Assembly (NCBI RefSeq): GCF_000283155.1
Contig: NW_004454175.1
Coordinates: 5,278,972-5,342,971 of the forward strand
From: Ceratotherium simum simum
Taxonomy: Eukaryota; Chordata; Mammalia; Perissodactyla; Rhinocerotidae
DNA length: 64,000 nucleotides
Direction of reading: 5' to 3'
Part shown: positions 13,001-25,934 of the stretch, piece by piece
Position numbering within the stretch: the stretch's first letter is position 1
Layout: each line of letters begins with the position of its first letter
The notes under the pieces: model-generated
Databases searched by the model: none
What the model was told of the DNA's origin: nothing
The model's input: only the letters and a program-made list of their open reading frames with translations
Program-made: the position numbers and the translations under genes

Positions 13001-13379
13001 CTTTTATATACACATAACAATGAAGAAACAGAAAGTAGTAAGCGGAGCTGAAGCTACAGGGCTCCTGGGTCCTGGTCCAGATGCATGCAGAGATGGCCAC
13101 AAGTTCCATTCCTATGAGGTCATAGAGACCAAAATATGTCCTATGTGAAGGGTACCATAGCTAGGATTCCATCTGAAATCAGTAACTGAGATGGGGTTCT
13201 CCCTCCTTGTGAAAGGAGGTTTAAAAATGCTAGAGACAACTACTACTGGACCCAGGAATCAGACACAGCAGGGCAGTTAGGTACCACCCCCAACCTGGTT
13301 TTCTGGCTGCGTCTCTGAGAGCCATAGTATCTCCATGGGAGCTTGTGCAACCTGATCAAGCAACAGAAGACTGAGTCTG

Positions 13380-14090
13380 GACTGGAGACCCTGTGAGTTC
13401 CGGGGGATGTCATTGCAAAGCTGTTAAGGAGGAAAGAGTCAAGAGAGAGCAAAGCAAGGAGAATAAAGGCAAAGAAAGAACACCTCCCACTCCAGGTGAG
13501 AGTATCATCTAAAATTTCAGAACACATGAGGAAAATAAATCCGAAGAAAAGACACTCAATAATCAGGAGATAAATGTACTCTATCTGAAAGGAAAATAAG
13601 TAGGGCAATCTGAAAATAACTTTAACATAAAAGTCTGAGATCGTCAGAGAGATAAAGGAAAAACCAACAACCATAATAACAGAACAAGAACTCTGAAACA
13701 AAAACAGTCAGAAATAAAACAAAATTGGATGCGAAAAAGAGTGTTAGAAATCCTAGAAATGAAAACAACATAGTTGTGAAAACTAAAAAACAAAAAAGTA
13801 AAAATAATGAGTGAAAACAAAGGGAAAATTAGCAAAAGAGAAAATTAGTCTGAGGGATTCATTGAGAATGCAATGCAAAGAGCTAAAGGAATGACAAATA
13901 GGAAAGACAGTTCAGCAGCAGACTGGGAGGATCCACCATCCTTCTACTAGGAGTTACAGGAGAAAAGAGAGAGCGAAAGAAAATCCGCTTTTAAAGAGAT
14001 AACTGTTGAAAATTTTCCATGATTAACGACATAAATCCTCAGATAAAAAGGGCACAGCAAGAGCTAAACAAATATTCTCATTTGAGATAA
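13380..14090 (+). mobile_element. L1M 5'/ORF1-region remnant
   Basis: A purine-rich stretch with the ORF1-region landmarks of old L1s, including GAAATCCTAGAAATGAAAAC and the GAGATAACTGTTGAAAATTT block that precedes a CACAAATCC-like motif. Open frames through it are broken. It could alternatively be a HAL1 (half-L1), which shares ORF1-like sequence. It is not continuous with any ORF2 fragment in the window. Confidence 0.55.
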
Positions 14091-14273
14091 TTTGGAAAAT
14101 ATGAAAATATATTTTAATGTGTTTCCTTCCAAAAAGTTTCTCTCTTTGCAGTCCTTCCCCCACCCCAAAGTTAGCATGATGCCATACATACAATGTGGAT
14201 CCTACTTGACCTACTTAAGTATATTGTGAGGATACTCTCTGTCTTCAAGTATTTCTCAAAAACACTCTTTTGA

Positions 14274-14582
14274 GAGCCAGCACTGATGACCTATTGGTTA
14301 AAAGTCAGCGATCTCACCCCTTCAGTGGCCCGGGTTCGTATCCCAGTCACGGAACCATACCACTGTCTGTCAGTTGCTCTGCTGTGGCGGTGGCTCACAT
14401 AGAAGAACTAGGAGGACTTACAACTAGGATACACAATCATGCACTGGGATTTTGGGAGTGGGAAAAAAAAAGAGGAGGATTGACAACAGATGTTAGCAGA
14501 AAAAAGAAAACCAGCTGCAGGTCTCACATGAGGGCAAAATCAGCATGCATTCCAAAGGATTTATGTTCTCAAAACAAACAAA
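14274..14582 (+). mobile_element. ERE SINE (older subfamily) with 60-bp non-ERE 3' tail
   Basis: Begins GAGCCAGCACTGATGACC and has an intact B-box-like GGGTTCGTATCCC, showing descent from a tRNA gene. It ends its ERE portion in an A-rich stretch near 14510. It is bounded by a perfect 16-bp target-site duplication, AAAAACACTCTTTTGA, at 14258-14273 and 14583-14598. Between the ERE A-rich end and the right duplication lie 60 bases (14511-14570) that are not ERE, then a second A-rich run. That is the layout expected when a Pol III transcript reads through its own tail and the whole RNA is inserted. Confidence 0.9.
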
Positions 14583-16056
14583 AAAAACACTCTTTTGATA
14601 TTGGCGTAGAATTTTTCATAATGTGTTTGCCCTTAAACTATTCGAATATTTCCCTATTTTCTGGGAATATTTGGGTGGTTTTCAGATTTGCATTACCATA
14701 ACCAGCACTGTGATGAGCATTTTATTCATCAATATGTCCACTCACATCTCGCCCTCTCTCGCTTTTTTGTGTTCTTTTTTCTCTAAGCCCTCTAAACTGA
14801 GAGAAGTCCTCCTCAGTCAGCCAAGGCACAGATTTCTGCCCCTTGAGTCAGGCTTCCTCTGTAGACGCTGCAGTTCCAGACCTTCTTATCCTGGGATCCT
14901 TGTGACTTCACATCACATTGTCGGCATCATAAACAAGTAAATTCATATTGTAATGAGTGACTCTAGATATTTTACAAGAACCTAATCTAATTACTCCTAG
15001 ATTTAATGGAAAGTGTGAACTTTGGGTGCCTTCCATACTAAGAGTTTCAGAGTTATAAATGTCTTAACAATGTTAACAGGCCCAGATTGCAGTTATGATA
15101 TTTACTCAACCTCTAAAAAGAACAACTTAATATAGACATGAAAATATTTGGAAAGTGGCTGAGTTAACACTGTCATAAGAACTCAACTTTGTAATTTCCT
15201 AAATTTCAGTATCTGACATTTACCATCTAAATGCATCATCAAACTTTTTAAAAAAAACAGTTATTTTAAGTTCTTAGATGCTTGGTAGAATTCCTACAAA
15301 ATGCAATCAGAGATGACTCTATTAGGCAAAGGAAATTTCTGTTTTTGTTTCTTTCTTTCGTTTTGTTGGAGGGTGGGGATTGTTTTTGTTTGTTTTCCAC
15401 TTAAGATCTTTTAAAATTTTTACTATGATAGAAGCTTTCCTTTAATGTTGTACCAGCCCCTTAACATTTCAAATCAAATCACCTAGTGTGTAAATACTAA
15501 GAAACATAAAAGAGGTTTCCTACATGGTTGACCTTGAGGGCTGACCTCAGGTGATGTCGTGGTCTGGGTGAGGAGATGATGCTGTCACAAGCCAAACAAC
15601 TAAGGGATGATTCAGAACACTGCAGAATGAAAAGTGAAGCCATGAGATAGAGCTGACAGATACAAAGGAATTCAAAATGTATTGTGTGGTAGGTATTGAT
15701 TCTGTTCACCTTGGCTAGAAGATGTAGACCCTTCACCCGCCTTAGATTATCAGATTCAACAATGGTCCTCTCAAGTCTCACTCCTTTACCTGACCTATGC
15801 TGATCACAGGAGCTTGAGATTGTGTCTCCCTTCTCTGAAGAGGTGGGCCACTCACTGTCCCCATGGCTTCCTCATGCCTAGAGCACCTTCCTTGACATGT
15901 CATTCCCTGACTGGCTGTCAGTAAGGTTCTGGAGATTCCAGGCCAGGTTTATATATCTTTGACGGCCCTTGAAGTCCAGTGCTGGTATGTCATATGAGAT
16001 TCTTATATGTACGTTCAATAATTTTTAAATAAACTGAAAGAAAGCAAAATTTCTGC

Positions 16057-16250
16057 ATTCCAGTACTCACTCCACCTCTTACTACCCTGTGAGGGGTAGA
16101 AGGACAAGTTATTAAACATCTCTGTGCCTTAGCTTCCTTATCTACCAAACAGGGACAATGACAATAGTAGTACCCATATCACAGGGTGGTTTTGAGGATT
16201 AAATTCGCTCACGTATATAAAGCACACCAGTGGTTGCCGTTATTGCCAAT
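16057..16250 (+). mobile_element. MIR SINE
   Basis: MIR core order is present: CTTACTACCCTGTGAGG, TCTGTGCCTTAGCTTCCTTA, TAGTAGTACCCATATCACAG and GAGGATTAAATTC. The 5' tRNA-like part is missing or decayed. Confidence 0.8.
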
Positions 16251-16264
16251 GAGCATTTGAACAT

Positions 16265-16665
16265 AGTCTAACTTCCACCTGACTCTTTGATCTTGTTTTA
16301 TGCCCTTTTCCCCTTGTCGCCCTCTCCTCCGGCCACACAGCTCTTCTTTCTTTACTCCTTTGCTGTTGTTCTGACAAGTCCACCCATCTCCCAGCTATTT
16401 GCATGGTAGCTCCTTCTCCCTAAAGAATTCCTCCCTGACTATGATGTCTAAAAGGTCCCCTCCCCACAGTCACTCTCTATCCCATTTCATAAGAGCATCT
16501 CATTTACTGGTTATTTGTTGGTTGACTGTTTCTTCCTACCAAAATATAAATAGCACACAGGCAGACACTTCCCCTATCACATTAGATGCTTGAGAATACC
16601 TGATTTACAAAAGACATGCAATAATATTTTTGGAGTAAACAAATAAATGAATGAATGAACCACAT
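16265..16665 (+). mobile_element. L2 3' end
   Basis: A C/T-rich stretch matching the L2 C-terminal ORF and 3' UTR, with AATTCCTCCCTGACTATG and GTCACTCTCTATCCCATTTC, ending in a (AATG)n-like AATAAATGAATGAATGAAC tail, which is diagnostic of L2. Confidence 0.8.
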
Positions 16666-17927
16666 TCTGTCTGAAGTTCATTACCATTCACACTATCAAC
16701 CAAGGGAAGTAGAGATAGCCAACGTAAATGAAAATCGTGGAAAGAGAATGCAAACTCCCAATTAGCTCCTGTTTTTATTTCTCTGTAAAACATGAAAATA
16801 TAAAGAATTACCATTAAAAAAGTAATAATGTGTTAGATCAAAACAGACAATACTTATGGTTATACCAAAGCAAAATATTGTCAGGATGAAATTTATAAGC
16901 TTAAATTCACCATAACAAGGTAGAATGAAAACTGGTCAGTCTTTTATACAAGGATGGAAATGGAACCAATACTGAAGCAAGTTGACTTGTAAATCTTAAG
17001 TTAACTTTAGCAAACAGGAAAAGGCAAATGAACACTTCATATCTTGCTGGGTGTTTGTATGTTTTTGAGTTCTGAACTGGTAGCTACACTGAGAAAAAAA
17101 AGAGGTTCCTTGTTTTTGTCCAATTATGGAAAACTTCACCCTCACACAAGGTCTTTGACGCAGCACTCCCAATCACCACAGCTTCCTGTGGCTTAACAAA
17201 TGCAGAATTCTGCTTGGTGGCAGGCCACCTCTGGTCTGTCTTTAGACTTGTTGCTCAAAGATGATACCAAGCAAGGCCTAGGAAGAGGTGAGGGGGGCTG
17301 GAAGCCAGGAGCTTTCAGCTTCACTGTAAGTCTAAGTTCAACCATTATCAGATACTATTACAGGAAACTTGCAACACAATTAAGTACAAATGAATGCACT
17401 AAAATGCCTTTCAAATTAAAGTGTGTTAAGGTTATGTGACAAATATTGTACTCTGAAAAGATAAACTATTTAACAACGACTCAGAATTATCACCTGATTA
17501 TAGGGAGGAAATCGAAAGAGAAGAAAACATGTAAATAACCATTATTTATTTTGTGAGGCTGCTCCAACCTCAAAGGTGTTTGATTCCAGGATAGAAAAAC
17601 AGTATGAATCTGTTACTAATAAGGTAGTAATTACAGAAAAATAATGACAAAGGTCTCAGATTTACTAGGAAGCTTCATCTCAGATAAATGTGAACTTCTC
17701 AAGTACTATTTTATTGACTAACAAGAAAAATTAGATCTAAGGGTCTCAAATTCTATCTGCCTCAATACTAAATTTTGCCTTTTACTACCTTAAGATAAAT
17801 GTTTATCTGCCATGTTTCAAGTATAACCTTCCCCAGTTAGTGAAAATGTAATCATTTGAAACAACCATGTGACTCAGTATTTTGCTTTTAAAGCTCTTTG
17901 TATAGAAGGTAAAAAAAAAAAAGTGAA

Positions 17928-18080
17928 CCAATTGTTTATTGGGCACTGTCTATGTGCCAAGAGTGGTGCCATCTCCTTCGATTAAAACAAAAACCTCTAT
18001 GTAATGTATAGGTCTATTTTACAGATGAGGAAACTGAGGTTCAGAGAAGTGAAGTTCACAAGTCATGGCATTGTTTAGGC
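17928..18080 (-). mobile_element. MIR SINE
   Basis: Reverse-complement MIR core: GGGCACTGTCTATGTGCCAA and TTTTACAGATGAGGAAACTG, followed by GAGGTTCAGAGAAGTG. Confidence 0.85.
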
Positions 18081-20513
18081 CCTCAGAATGCATGAAAGAT
18101 AACTCCTTTGATACTAAGTTTTAAGTTTCTTATCCACGCCAGTTTCCCAATGTCTGATAATAGGAACCTTAGTGTTTTGTGTCTCAGTCGTGTGGCTGGC
18201 ATTTGGAAGTCTAGGAAGCCGTTGTGATGTTCAATAACGTGTAATTCCCTGTATTGAAATTTGCGTTCATTTCCATTACCACCATTCTAAACTCCACCCT
18301 CACTCCAACAGTGGCTGCAACTTGAAATCCCCTTTTTAGGTTTTACTTCTTTCCTATGATGGTGACCCAGGTCGCTGAACAGATGAACCGTTAGATGAGA
18401 AAGGGAAGCAAGTCCCAAATGGAATGCATGGGATTGAGGTCAGTAGCTATGTGTGGCTCTAGTTTGCGACTGAGATTCTAATGCATTTCAATTCAGTTTT
18501 TAATGATTTCTATTCTCCATCTACCTTCTGAATCAAAAGTGTCCTTTGCCAAGTAACAATTTCACTTTATCTTCAGTTCCTCCTGCAAAATGGAAATAGT
18601 GTTGATTTGCAAAATACTGTGAAATCACAGGGCAACCAGACACCTTGGTACTACTATGAGAGCTCATATATCTAGGATGTTGCAGAAGCCATACTCCTAA
18701 TTATTTTTTTAAATCCAGTTATCTAACCATTAATTCAAGTTTCTTGAAATGGTCCCTAACTATGCTTCTTCTATTACGTCTCTGTCTGCAGCCCGAAGAA
18801 GAGAACTTACAGAGGCCCTTTTGAAAAACAATATATATGTAAAAATTAAGACTAGAACAAGCACAGAAGGCAAAAAGCACGAGACTAGCTAAGCAAATAA
18901 ACATCTCGACCATTACAATGCGGATGGCCAAACACAGTCACTAAAACCCCGAAAACAGAATGTAATATAAAATAAAAAGCACTTCTCCTCTTATATTTAA
19001 GTATTGAAAATAAAGCATTACTGCTTAGGGCAAATAAGATAAAGGTCAGCAGTAATAATTTGTGACCAGCTTTCCAACTCCAGGAGTTGAGCATCAAAAC
19101 CGAATAGAGAATTTCAAACTCTAGCCGAGAAGCAGGGACCGGATTTACCCTCACGCCTTCAACGACTAGAACAATAGACATCACATATGAACGGGTAGTT
19201 CTCAGACATTGAACGGCTGGTAGCACAGGACAGTGATCCCTGAGAGAAGGGAAAGCAATGAGGCGAGCCTTAAGATTGCTTCGGCTCACTGCCTGGGAGG
19301 TAATTTCCAGACCAAAGCTCAGGGAGCTGGAAGCCAGACAGAGCCCAGAGGTTGTGCTGAGTTGAGGAGACAGAGATCAGACTTTGGAGAGGCCAAGGCA
19401 CCTAGACTTTCTGGAGCAGCATGCCAGAGACAGATCTTCAGAGATTTGGGGAGAGGTCTTTGGCTGCCTCCTGATCTACCCAGGTATAAAAGGAAACTGC
19501 CCAAGGCCAGGGAAAGCACCCCAAGTAAAGAGTAGCCTGAAAAAAATAATATCTGTCTGTGCTTTGAGACCCACTTGCTAAAGTGACATGGGGCCATTCT
19601 CCAATTATAACTGGAGACCTCACCACTTCATCCAGTCACCTTGTGATCAGATCAATGTCCAACATGTACCCTGAGTCCAGGCACCACAAGTTCAGGCACC
19701 CCACAGGATATCTTCTGCATGCTCCAAGACATTTATGAATTCTGGAAGACTGGACCTCTAACAGGGGAGGGGAGAAAGGTGCTCTCGTACCCACACTTTG
19801 TGACCAGGCAGGGGCACACTGGGGCTCCTGGAGTGGGGTGAATACACCACCGCCTAACACAAGGCTTGGAGCTAAAGTAAAGAAACTTAGTAGCCATGGC
19901 TGGTATTGTTAGTTTTTCAAAGGAGAGGGTCACTCGCCCTTCTGACAGCCTGAGCTTTTGGCTCCGCTGGAAGACCTCGGGTTATATCTAATCTAATCTT
20001 GGCTTCGCATGGTGCCATAGCAACCATCACAAGCCCTGCTTAAATATCTCAGTCTGCACTCAGACTGTCTTCTGAAAAGAAAATTCTCTAAACCCAGACT
20101 TACCAAACCAACACTTTAAACACAGCTAAAATAAAGCAAAATCAGGGTTTAAACAGAAATAAAATAATTTAATCACATTTGACCTATTTCATTTTTCTTC
20201 AAATTGAATGTCTTTGAGTTTCAAGGAGGTTGTGGATATGGAAGATAAAAAACTGGGCTCATCCCCTTTGCACAAATCTTTTTGTCTCTCTCGGTCAAAA
20301 CATAAGCCCTGCCTTGATTTCTTCCTAGTCGATGTCTGTCCCACCATTTGCTCTGTCATCTCCCTTTCGTCTTCCAATCCCTATTCTTTCGTACATGTTC
20401 CCACTGCATTCTCTTTTTGTTTCTCAAGGTCTTTTTCTCTCCTCATTCCCACCCAACTCTAAACTCACACTGATACACTCACCGAATGTGCACACACAAA
20501 CCACCCACCCTAA

Positions 20514-20750
20514 CACACTGGTTAAGAGCATGGGGTCTAGGGTCTATGAACTTGGTTTCAAATTCTGGCTCTGCTACTAACTGGCTGTGTGACCTTTTGC
20601 AAGTTACTTAACCTCTCTGTGACTCAGTTACTTATAAAAGGAGAACATTAATAGTATATGCCTCATAGAGTTGCTGTGAGGATTAATGAGATAATACTCC
20701 TAAAGCTCCTAGCGCAGTGCCTGGCACATGGTAGGCTCTCAATTAAAAAA
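20514..20750 (+). mobile_element. MIR SINE, nearly full length
   Basis: Starts CACTGGTTAAGAGCATGGGG, followed by the MIR body (CTAACTGGCTGTGTGACC, TTACTTAACCTCTCTGTGAC) and ends GTGCCTGGCACATGGTAGG, then a short A run. It is the best-preserved MIR in the window. Confidence 0.92.
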
Positions 20751-21246
20751 AAAAGGTGAACTATTATTATTATTAATAATGTCACCTTTTACTTGGGGTT
20801 TTGCTTGGTGAGCCACCAAGGTCATAAATTAAAGGGAATTCTGGTGCTTTATTTTTTTCCAGAAAGGAAAAAAGGAACAGGGTAGACTCAAGGCTCATGA
20901 ATTAAAAGAGAGGAAGAAACCCCACTGAGGCGTTAGGAATATGAAAAGCATTGAGAACTAAAGCTCTGTTTTTTCTTTTTGTCCTTTCCCTCTCCTCTCC
21001 CAGGAAACTCATAGAAAGAAGCTTTAGCATCTTCAGGTCTTCAGGCCCAGATTACGGCCTCACTTCTGGATGAGCAATGCTGTATTCAGAATCACTGTTG
21101 ACCAAAATTCAGCAGATCCTTTTAAGCCATATCATAATGCAGCAAAATATCAGAAGCATAAAAAAAATCATGCAACTTATTTTTTAACAGCTTGTGGAAA
21201 CTGTGAAAAAGCTTGTTACACTGAGGAAGAAATCGACTTTACTCAC

Positions 21247-21419
21247 CTGCAGGAGCCTACTTGGCTGATTAAGGCTTGTCCCTTTTGCAAAGCATTGGCT
21301 GTGCAGTCTTTAATTTCTCTGTGTAATTCCTCATGCCTCGCTGCCAAGACAGGCAGACTTAAACCCTCTGATTTAAGGAGCTTAAGGTAAGCTTCAATTC
21401 TTCCAAGTACATCAAATGC
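21247..21419 (-). CDS. CCDC141: CCDC141 internal coding exon (third in window)
   Basis: This 173-nt exon encodes 57 full codons plus two bases of a Ser codon. It starts [19 protein letters not shown] and ends ALISQVGSC, then AG. The acceptor is TTGGCAG and the donor GTGAGT, both strong. Its 3' end is phase 2, the only non-zero junction in the window. The split codon AG+C (Ser) is completed by the exon at 8899-9040, and this confirms that the two are spliced together. The peptide matches the CCDC141 region I recall, with the [11 protein letters not shown] motif and alternating hydrophobic and charged residues of a coiled coil. Because the exon is 173 nt, skipping it alone would shift the frame. 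A second in-frame read of the exon into its intron ends quickly, so no longer alternative exon is suggested. Confidence 0.92.
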
Positions 21420-23054
21420 CTGCCAAAGAAAACATACTTTCATTTTCTGCATTTCTAGTTTAAAATCTACATCAATGTGTACATAAAATACTAGAGATTA
21501 AACCAGCCTGTTCAATTTATTAGTTTGATCATAACCAAAAACAACCACCTTCGCCATAGAAAACAGCTGTATAGTGTTAAGGCTCCATTTAGGAAACTCA
21601 GCATAGTGTAGTTCAGCACAGATAAATGTCAACACCATACAATTACCAACATAGTTTACACTGAGAATGTATCTACACTACACAGTTAAAATGGCATAGA
21701 ATTCGGAGAGCCAGGTTTATTTTTTGCACATTCTGTACTGTATACAAATAATGAACGAGATATTTTAAAAATATTATACAGACTTTCATAATCTGAATAT
21801 ATCTGTAATATTCTTCAAAGGAAATTTCCCAACAAATTGCACTTCAAACCTGAAATACTTTAGGGAAATATTCAAGAAATTACTAATGTGCTTTTGCCCT
21901 TTGCCTTTCCAAGTATAAGACCTTCCCCTTACTTCAGCCAAGGCATCCATCTGTCTACAGATAAGATTAGAATTTGGTTCTGAAGCAGTGCAAAGACTAA
22001 GACCAAGGTAATATTTAGCTTCTGACATGCAAAATAGGATTATGCAGAAAAATACTGCCTTGCAAACCAAGATATTGTCTTGAGAGAAGATTTTTGAATT
22101 ATTTTATTTTCTTCCTTTATTAGCAGACCACCAATCAAGCATGGGGGATTAAGCTTATAGAATTAACACAGAGTAGAGAAGAGCTATCCTTTTGGCCGTT
22201 AAGGCTTAGTTGGCATTAAGATGGAGCAGTATATGATATAAAGGCAGTAAAAGAGGACTGTGGTAATATGAGGGAAAAAGAGAGAGAGTAGAGTGCAGTG
22301 GTCTTCAAGGTCTCTTGATAGCTCATCTCTAAACTTGGGCCTGGAGAGCAGGAGATGAGTTAGGTAAGCCGAAGAGAATTCAAATGGCAAGGGAGCACTT
22401 GCCATGTTGCCCTTTGGCACTGTTGGAAGAAGCCACCTTACAGGATGCTCATACCAGTCTGAAGAACAGTCCTATTCCAGTAAGCTTGACAGTGCCACAA
22501 TCAGCAGGGGCCTTGAAGTCTAGCCTTCCTGGGTTGTTGAGCTGGAAGCCAGTGAGCTTGGCAGGGGCCTACCAGGTGGAGTAGGAAGACCCCACAGAAG
22601 ACTCATGAGAAATGAGAACCGATGGTCTCATGAGTTTAGTACCACTGAGACCTGAGAGAGACCAGAGGAGCACAGCTGAGTTGACACTGAGGGAACACAG
22701 CTGAAGCCAAATGTAGAGGCTACAGCCATGGAGCTATGTAATAGCATCCATGCTCTTGCACCTGGCTGCCATCTAAGGGAGTGAGTTTTAATGGCAGAAT
22801 TGGAATTGGACGAAATTGGCATATACAAATAAAATCTCTCAAATACTGTCATATTACTTAGATGCTGATATTCTGTTCTCTCACCAATGTTCCCATGTCT
22901 CCTGAATCTGCTCTTTCTGTTTACTTAGAATGTTTAAAACAAAATCGTTCCCATTTATTTAGCAGATGATAGGAAGTAATAACAATAATAACTACAGTTT
23001 GATGAGAACTGACTATGGGCTCCTTCTGTACTATGTATTTCATGATTACTTTTC

Positions 23055-23290
23055 ATTCAATCAACAAATATTTTTGAATGTCTGCTGTGTTCCAGGCACA
23101 TTGTCCTTAACAGCTCTGGGAGGGAGCAAGAATTTATCCTCATTACATGACTGGGGAAACTGAGTCTCAGAGAGGTTAAATAAATTGCACAAAGTGATAT
23201 TTCTACTAAGTGGCAGATTTGGTATTTGCACTCAATTTATCTTGCTCTGAGGCCCCTGCTCTTAAACTCTGGGCTATGGCACCATGTGGC
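23055..23290 (-). mobile_element. MIR SINE
   Basis: Reverse-complement MIR over most of its length, from AATGTCTGCTGTGTTCCAGG through GGGGAAACTGAGTCTCAGAG to CCTGCTCTTAAACTCTGGGC. Confidence 0.85.
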
Positions 23291-23352
23291 AAATGATTAC
23301 TATGGGAGGCTTAAGAAAGAAGGGGTACTTCCAAGAAGCCTGTAAATCTTTG

Positions 23353-23440
23353 ATGTAATCCATGCAGAAGTATAATGATGTACACCTGAAATTTATACAA
23401 TGTTAGAAACCAATGTTACCGCAATAAACAAAAAAAAAAA
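23353..23440 (+). mobile_element. L1 3' stub between long direct repeats
   Basis: An 88-bp insert with the L1 3' end motif ATGATGTACACCTGAAATTT, a CAATAAAC-like signal and a poly(A) run at about 23430-23440. It is flanked by a long imperfect direct repeat, 39 bp at 23314-23352 and 34 bp at 23441-23474, sharing AGAAAG, TTCCAAGAAG and CTGTAAATCTTTG. The flank repeat is far longer than the usual 7-20 bp L1 target duplication. Confidence 0.75.
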
Positions 23441-25934
23441 AGAAAGGGTAATTCCAAGAAGCTGTAAATCTTTGGCGGAAAAGATGAGACTTGAAAACTT
23501 ACTCTTCATAAATAAGTATTACCTTTCCTTCTTACAGGTGAGAAAAGGTATAGAGAAAGGTTGAGCAATTTCTCTTATGCTATATAGGAAAGATAACTTT
23601 ATTAAAGAAATTTTGAACCTGAAGAACTCTTCCTTACCTGATCCTTTTTCTTTCCTGCAGTTGGCAACAGAGCCAAATGCAACAAGATGCTGACGTTAAA
23701 AAAGATGATTTGAATTACTTTCTCGATCTTTCTATAACACATTGAAACACCATTTGGCAATAACCACTGTTTCTGGAATTTTGTTTTATATTCTAAATTT
23801 TTATTGCTTATTTTGAATAAAGTGGAGTCTCTTGTTAATCAAGGGTTAGTTTTAAAGTTACTGCCTAAAGCAAAATTCTTGTGTAGCCAAAATTATCATG
23901 AACTCCCTTAAATCATGCTTAAAGTTTAATATATGTGAACTAGCGCTTACAGTAATACACATTCACATTTAGGATTGAGAGCCACTGAACTAGATAAAGA
24001 AAGAAACAAATGGAAAATCTAAATATAGATGTCAGGGCATTCACTTCTTTCTTCCTTTAAGATAATTCTCAAGTTCCTAGTGTGAGTGAGGAAAGGATGG
24101 AGAATTCCAAAGTGCTTTTTCTTGCCCACAAGTTTAACTCCACTCTGTTTTAATATTAAGCCATTATAACCTTAAAACATCTCACGTTTGTTGTTGTTTT
24201 GAGAATTAAAGAAGAAAAAAATACGAAAGTAACTAAAGCATGATGGTGGACATGTAGTAAGTACTCAGAAAGTATTTTCTGGCTCTAACTCTAAATTCTG
24301 ATTTTTCAGACACACCTTTGAAAAGTCACTGAGAAGAGCCTGGTCACCTGCTGCCTGTCATTCATCTCACTTGGGCCTTTCCTCTCGTGGCCCCACTGAA
24401 CGGCTGCCACTGTCATATCCTTGGGCATTGGTCTCATCTTCATAGGAGTTAGATTCTAAAGTCACGTGTACATTAAATGCATGTGTGAGGTGACTCCACC
24501 CCCTTCCTGAATAGTATCATAAAAGTGTTATTTCCTAATAGCATGGGCTAACCATTCACTAAAAGGAGAAGGTGGTATATCAAGGGCCTTGATAACCCAT
24601 AACTTAAAGTCAAAATAGCCAAATTTCCTTCCAGAATGTTTTCTTAAAAAGATCAAAGTGTTAGGAAAGCAATTATTTATGAATTGCTGTTTGTGTCACA
24701 CTTAAGAGAACTTTGGCAGTAGGAAAGAGGGAGTGATTTCATTCCTTCATTAGCTCAACAAATATATTTTCAAAATATCTATGTAAGTAAGATGGGCTGG
24801 ATGCCATCAGAGAGCTTACTAACCCTAATAATCTATAGACACAGAAATAATTAAATTTCTTGATTTTAAGAGGAGTTTTCTTTGAAGAAGATTATACAGT
24901 CTGTGATTGTTTGAACCATGTGCAAAGCTCATTTCTCTTATTCCTATGTAGAATTTGATGAGGAATCCATGTGCCAATTCCAGAAATGATCTAAGTATCA
25001 CTGCTCTCACTTAATCTATCCCCAAAATGGAACTGAGTGTTTTTCTATTTACCATATCCATAAGGAGCTTGATATACTGGATCCAGCCTGGGAAAAATCT
25101 CTTTGTTGCATACATGGTACAGAACAGATTATTTCTGGTAAGAACATGATGCCCCCATATAAACTTCTTTGGAGTTAATAATTCCCCTTTAGTTTTTCTC
25201 TTCACATCCTCCTCTTTCCCCAAATTTTGCATGTGCTGGTCAAATAAAAGTTTTATGACTGGAGGAAAAAACAAGGATATAGGCACAATGATAATATTTT
25301 CTCCCTCTGGGTTCTAGCTCTTCTTGACTATTTTATATGGCACCACGGTTCTTAGGTAGATAAGGAGGAGATAAATCAGCTCTTTTAGGCCCTGGTTTGG
25401 AAAAGACTAAGGAGTTGCTTGGTTTTGTTCTTTAAGATGCTAATAAAGATCTTTCCTTTTTCTGAACTTGTAAAGTACAGGATCCAAAGCAGGCTGCACC
25501 AAATCAAACAGAGATGGTATCAGGACATGACACATTTTATTCTTTTTAACATATCTATGAGAGTAATAAGTTAAGCAAGAATCATGAGTCATCCAGCATA
25601 ATTCTTATATCATGCTGTTTCACAAAGATGTTTAATAAGTAATATTGTTTGCTTCTTGACTAATTTGAAGAGCATCAACTTTAAAAAGAAAAAAGAAACC
25701 CAAAACACTGCAGAAACTTGAAAATTTCCTTTCACCACTCAAAAGGCTAGAGAATGAGTTTGGTTGGAACCTTTATAATGTCCAAGGACACAAGACTCAA
25801 CTCAGCTTCTAATTAGAGCACCGAATTCCACTACTGCCAAGAATGAGATTTCCTCTGGGTTCAGTTTTTATAAAGACTGAAAGCTTCTGTTTCCTTAACT
25901 AAATATCACCTGAGATACCTTATGGTGGCTGATT

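Larger units (their letters stand above)
9041..21246 (-). other. CCDC141: CCDC141 intron, 12.2 kb
   Basis: This intron lies between the third and fourth visible exons. It contains MIRs at 10.7, 16.1, 17.9 and 20.5 kb, L2 tails at 11.1 and 16.3 kb, an L1M 5' fragment at 13.4-14.1 kb and one ERE at 14.3 kb. I recognise nothing firm in about 9050-10660, 11210-12950, 14600-16050, 16670-17920, 18090-20510 and 20760-21240. 19230-19900 is GC-richer with overlapping chance frames on both strands and could be a decayed retroviral or other repeat, but I cannot name it. Confidence 0.8.

Noticed and set aside
13243..13701. 152-codon minus-strand open frame, the longest in the window
   Set aside because: It is antisense to an L1M 5' fragment, and its hydrophobic, Phe-rich product is the typical complement of purine-rich L1 sequence.
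14270..14701. 143-codon plus-strand open frame
   Set aside because: It runs through the ERE, its read-through tail and unique sequence; no family match or splice context supports it.
18885..19597. Several overlapping open frames on both strands in a GC-richer stretch
   Set aside because: Frames on opposite strands overlap, which marks base composition rather than coding. No family was recognised. A decayed retroviral sequence is possible, but I cannot support it.
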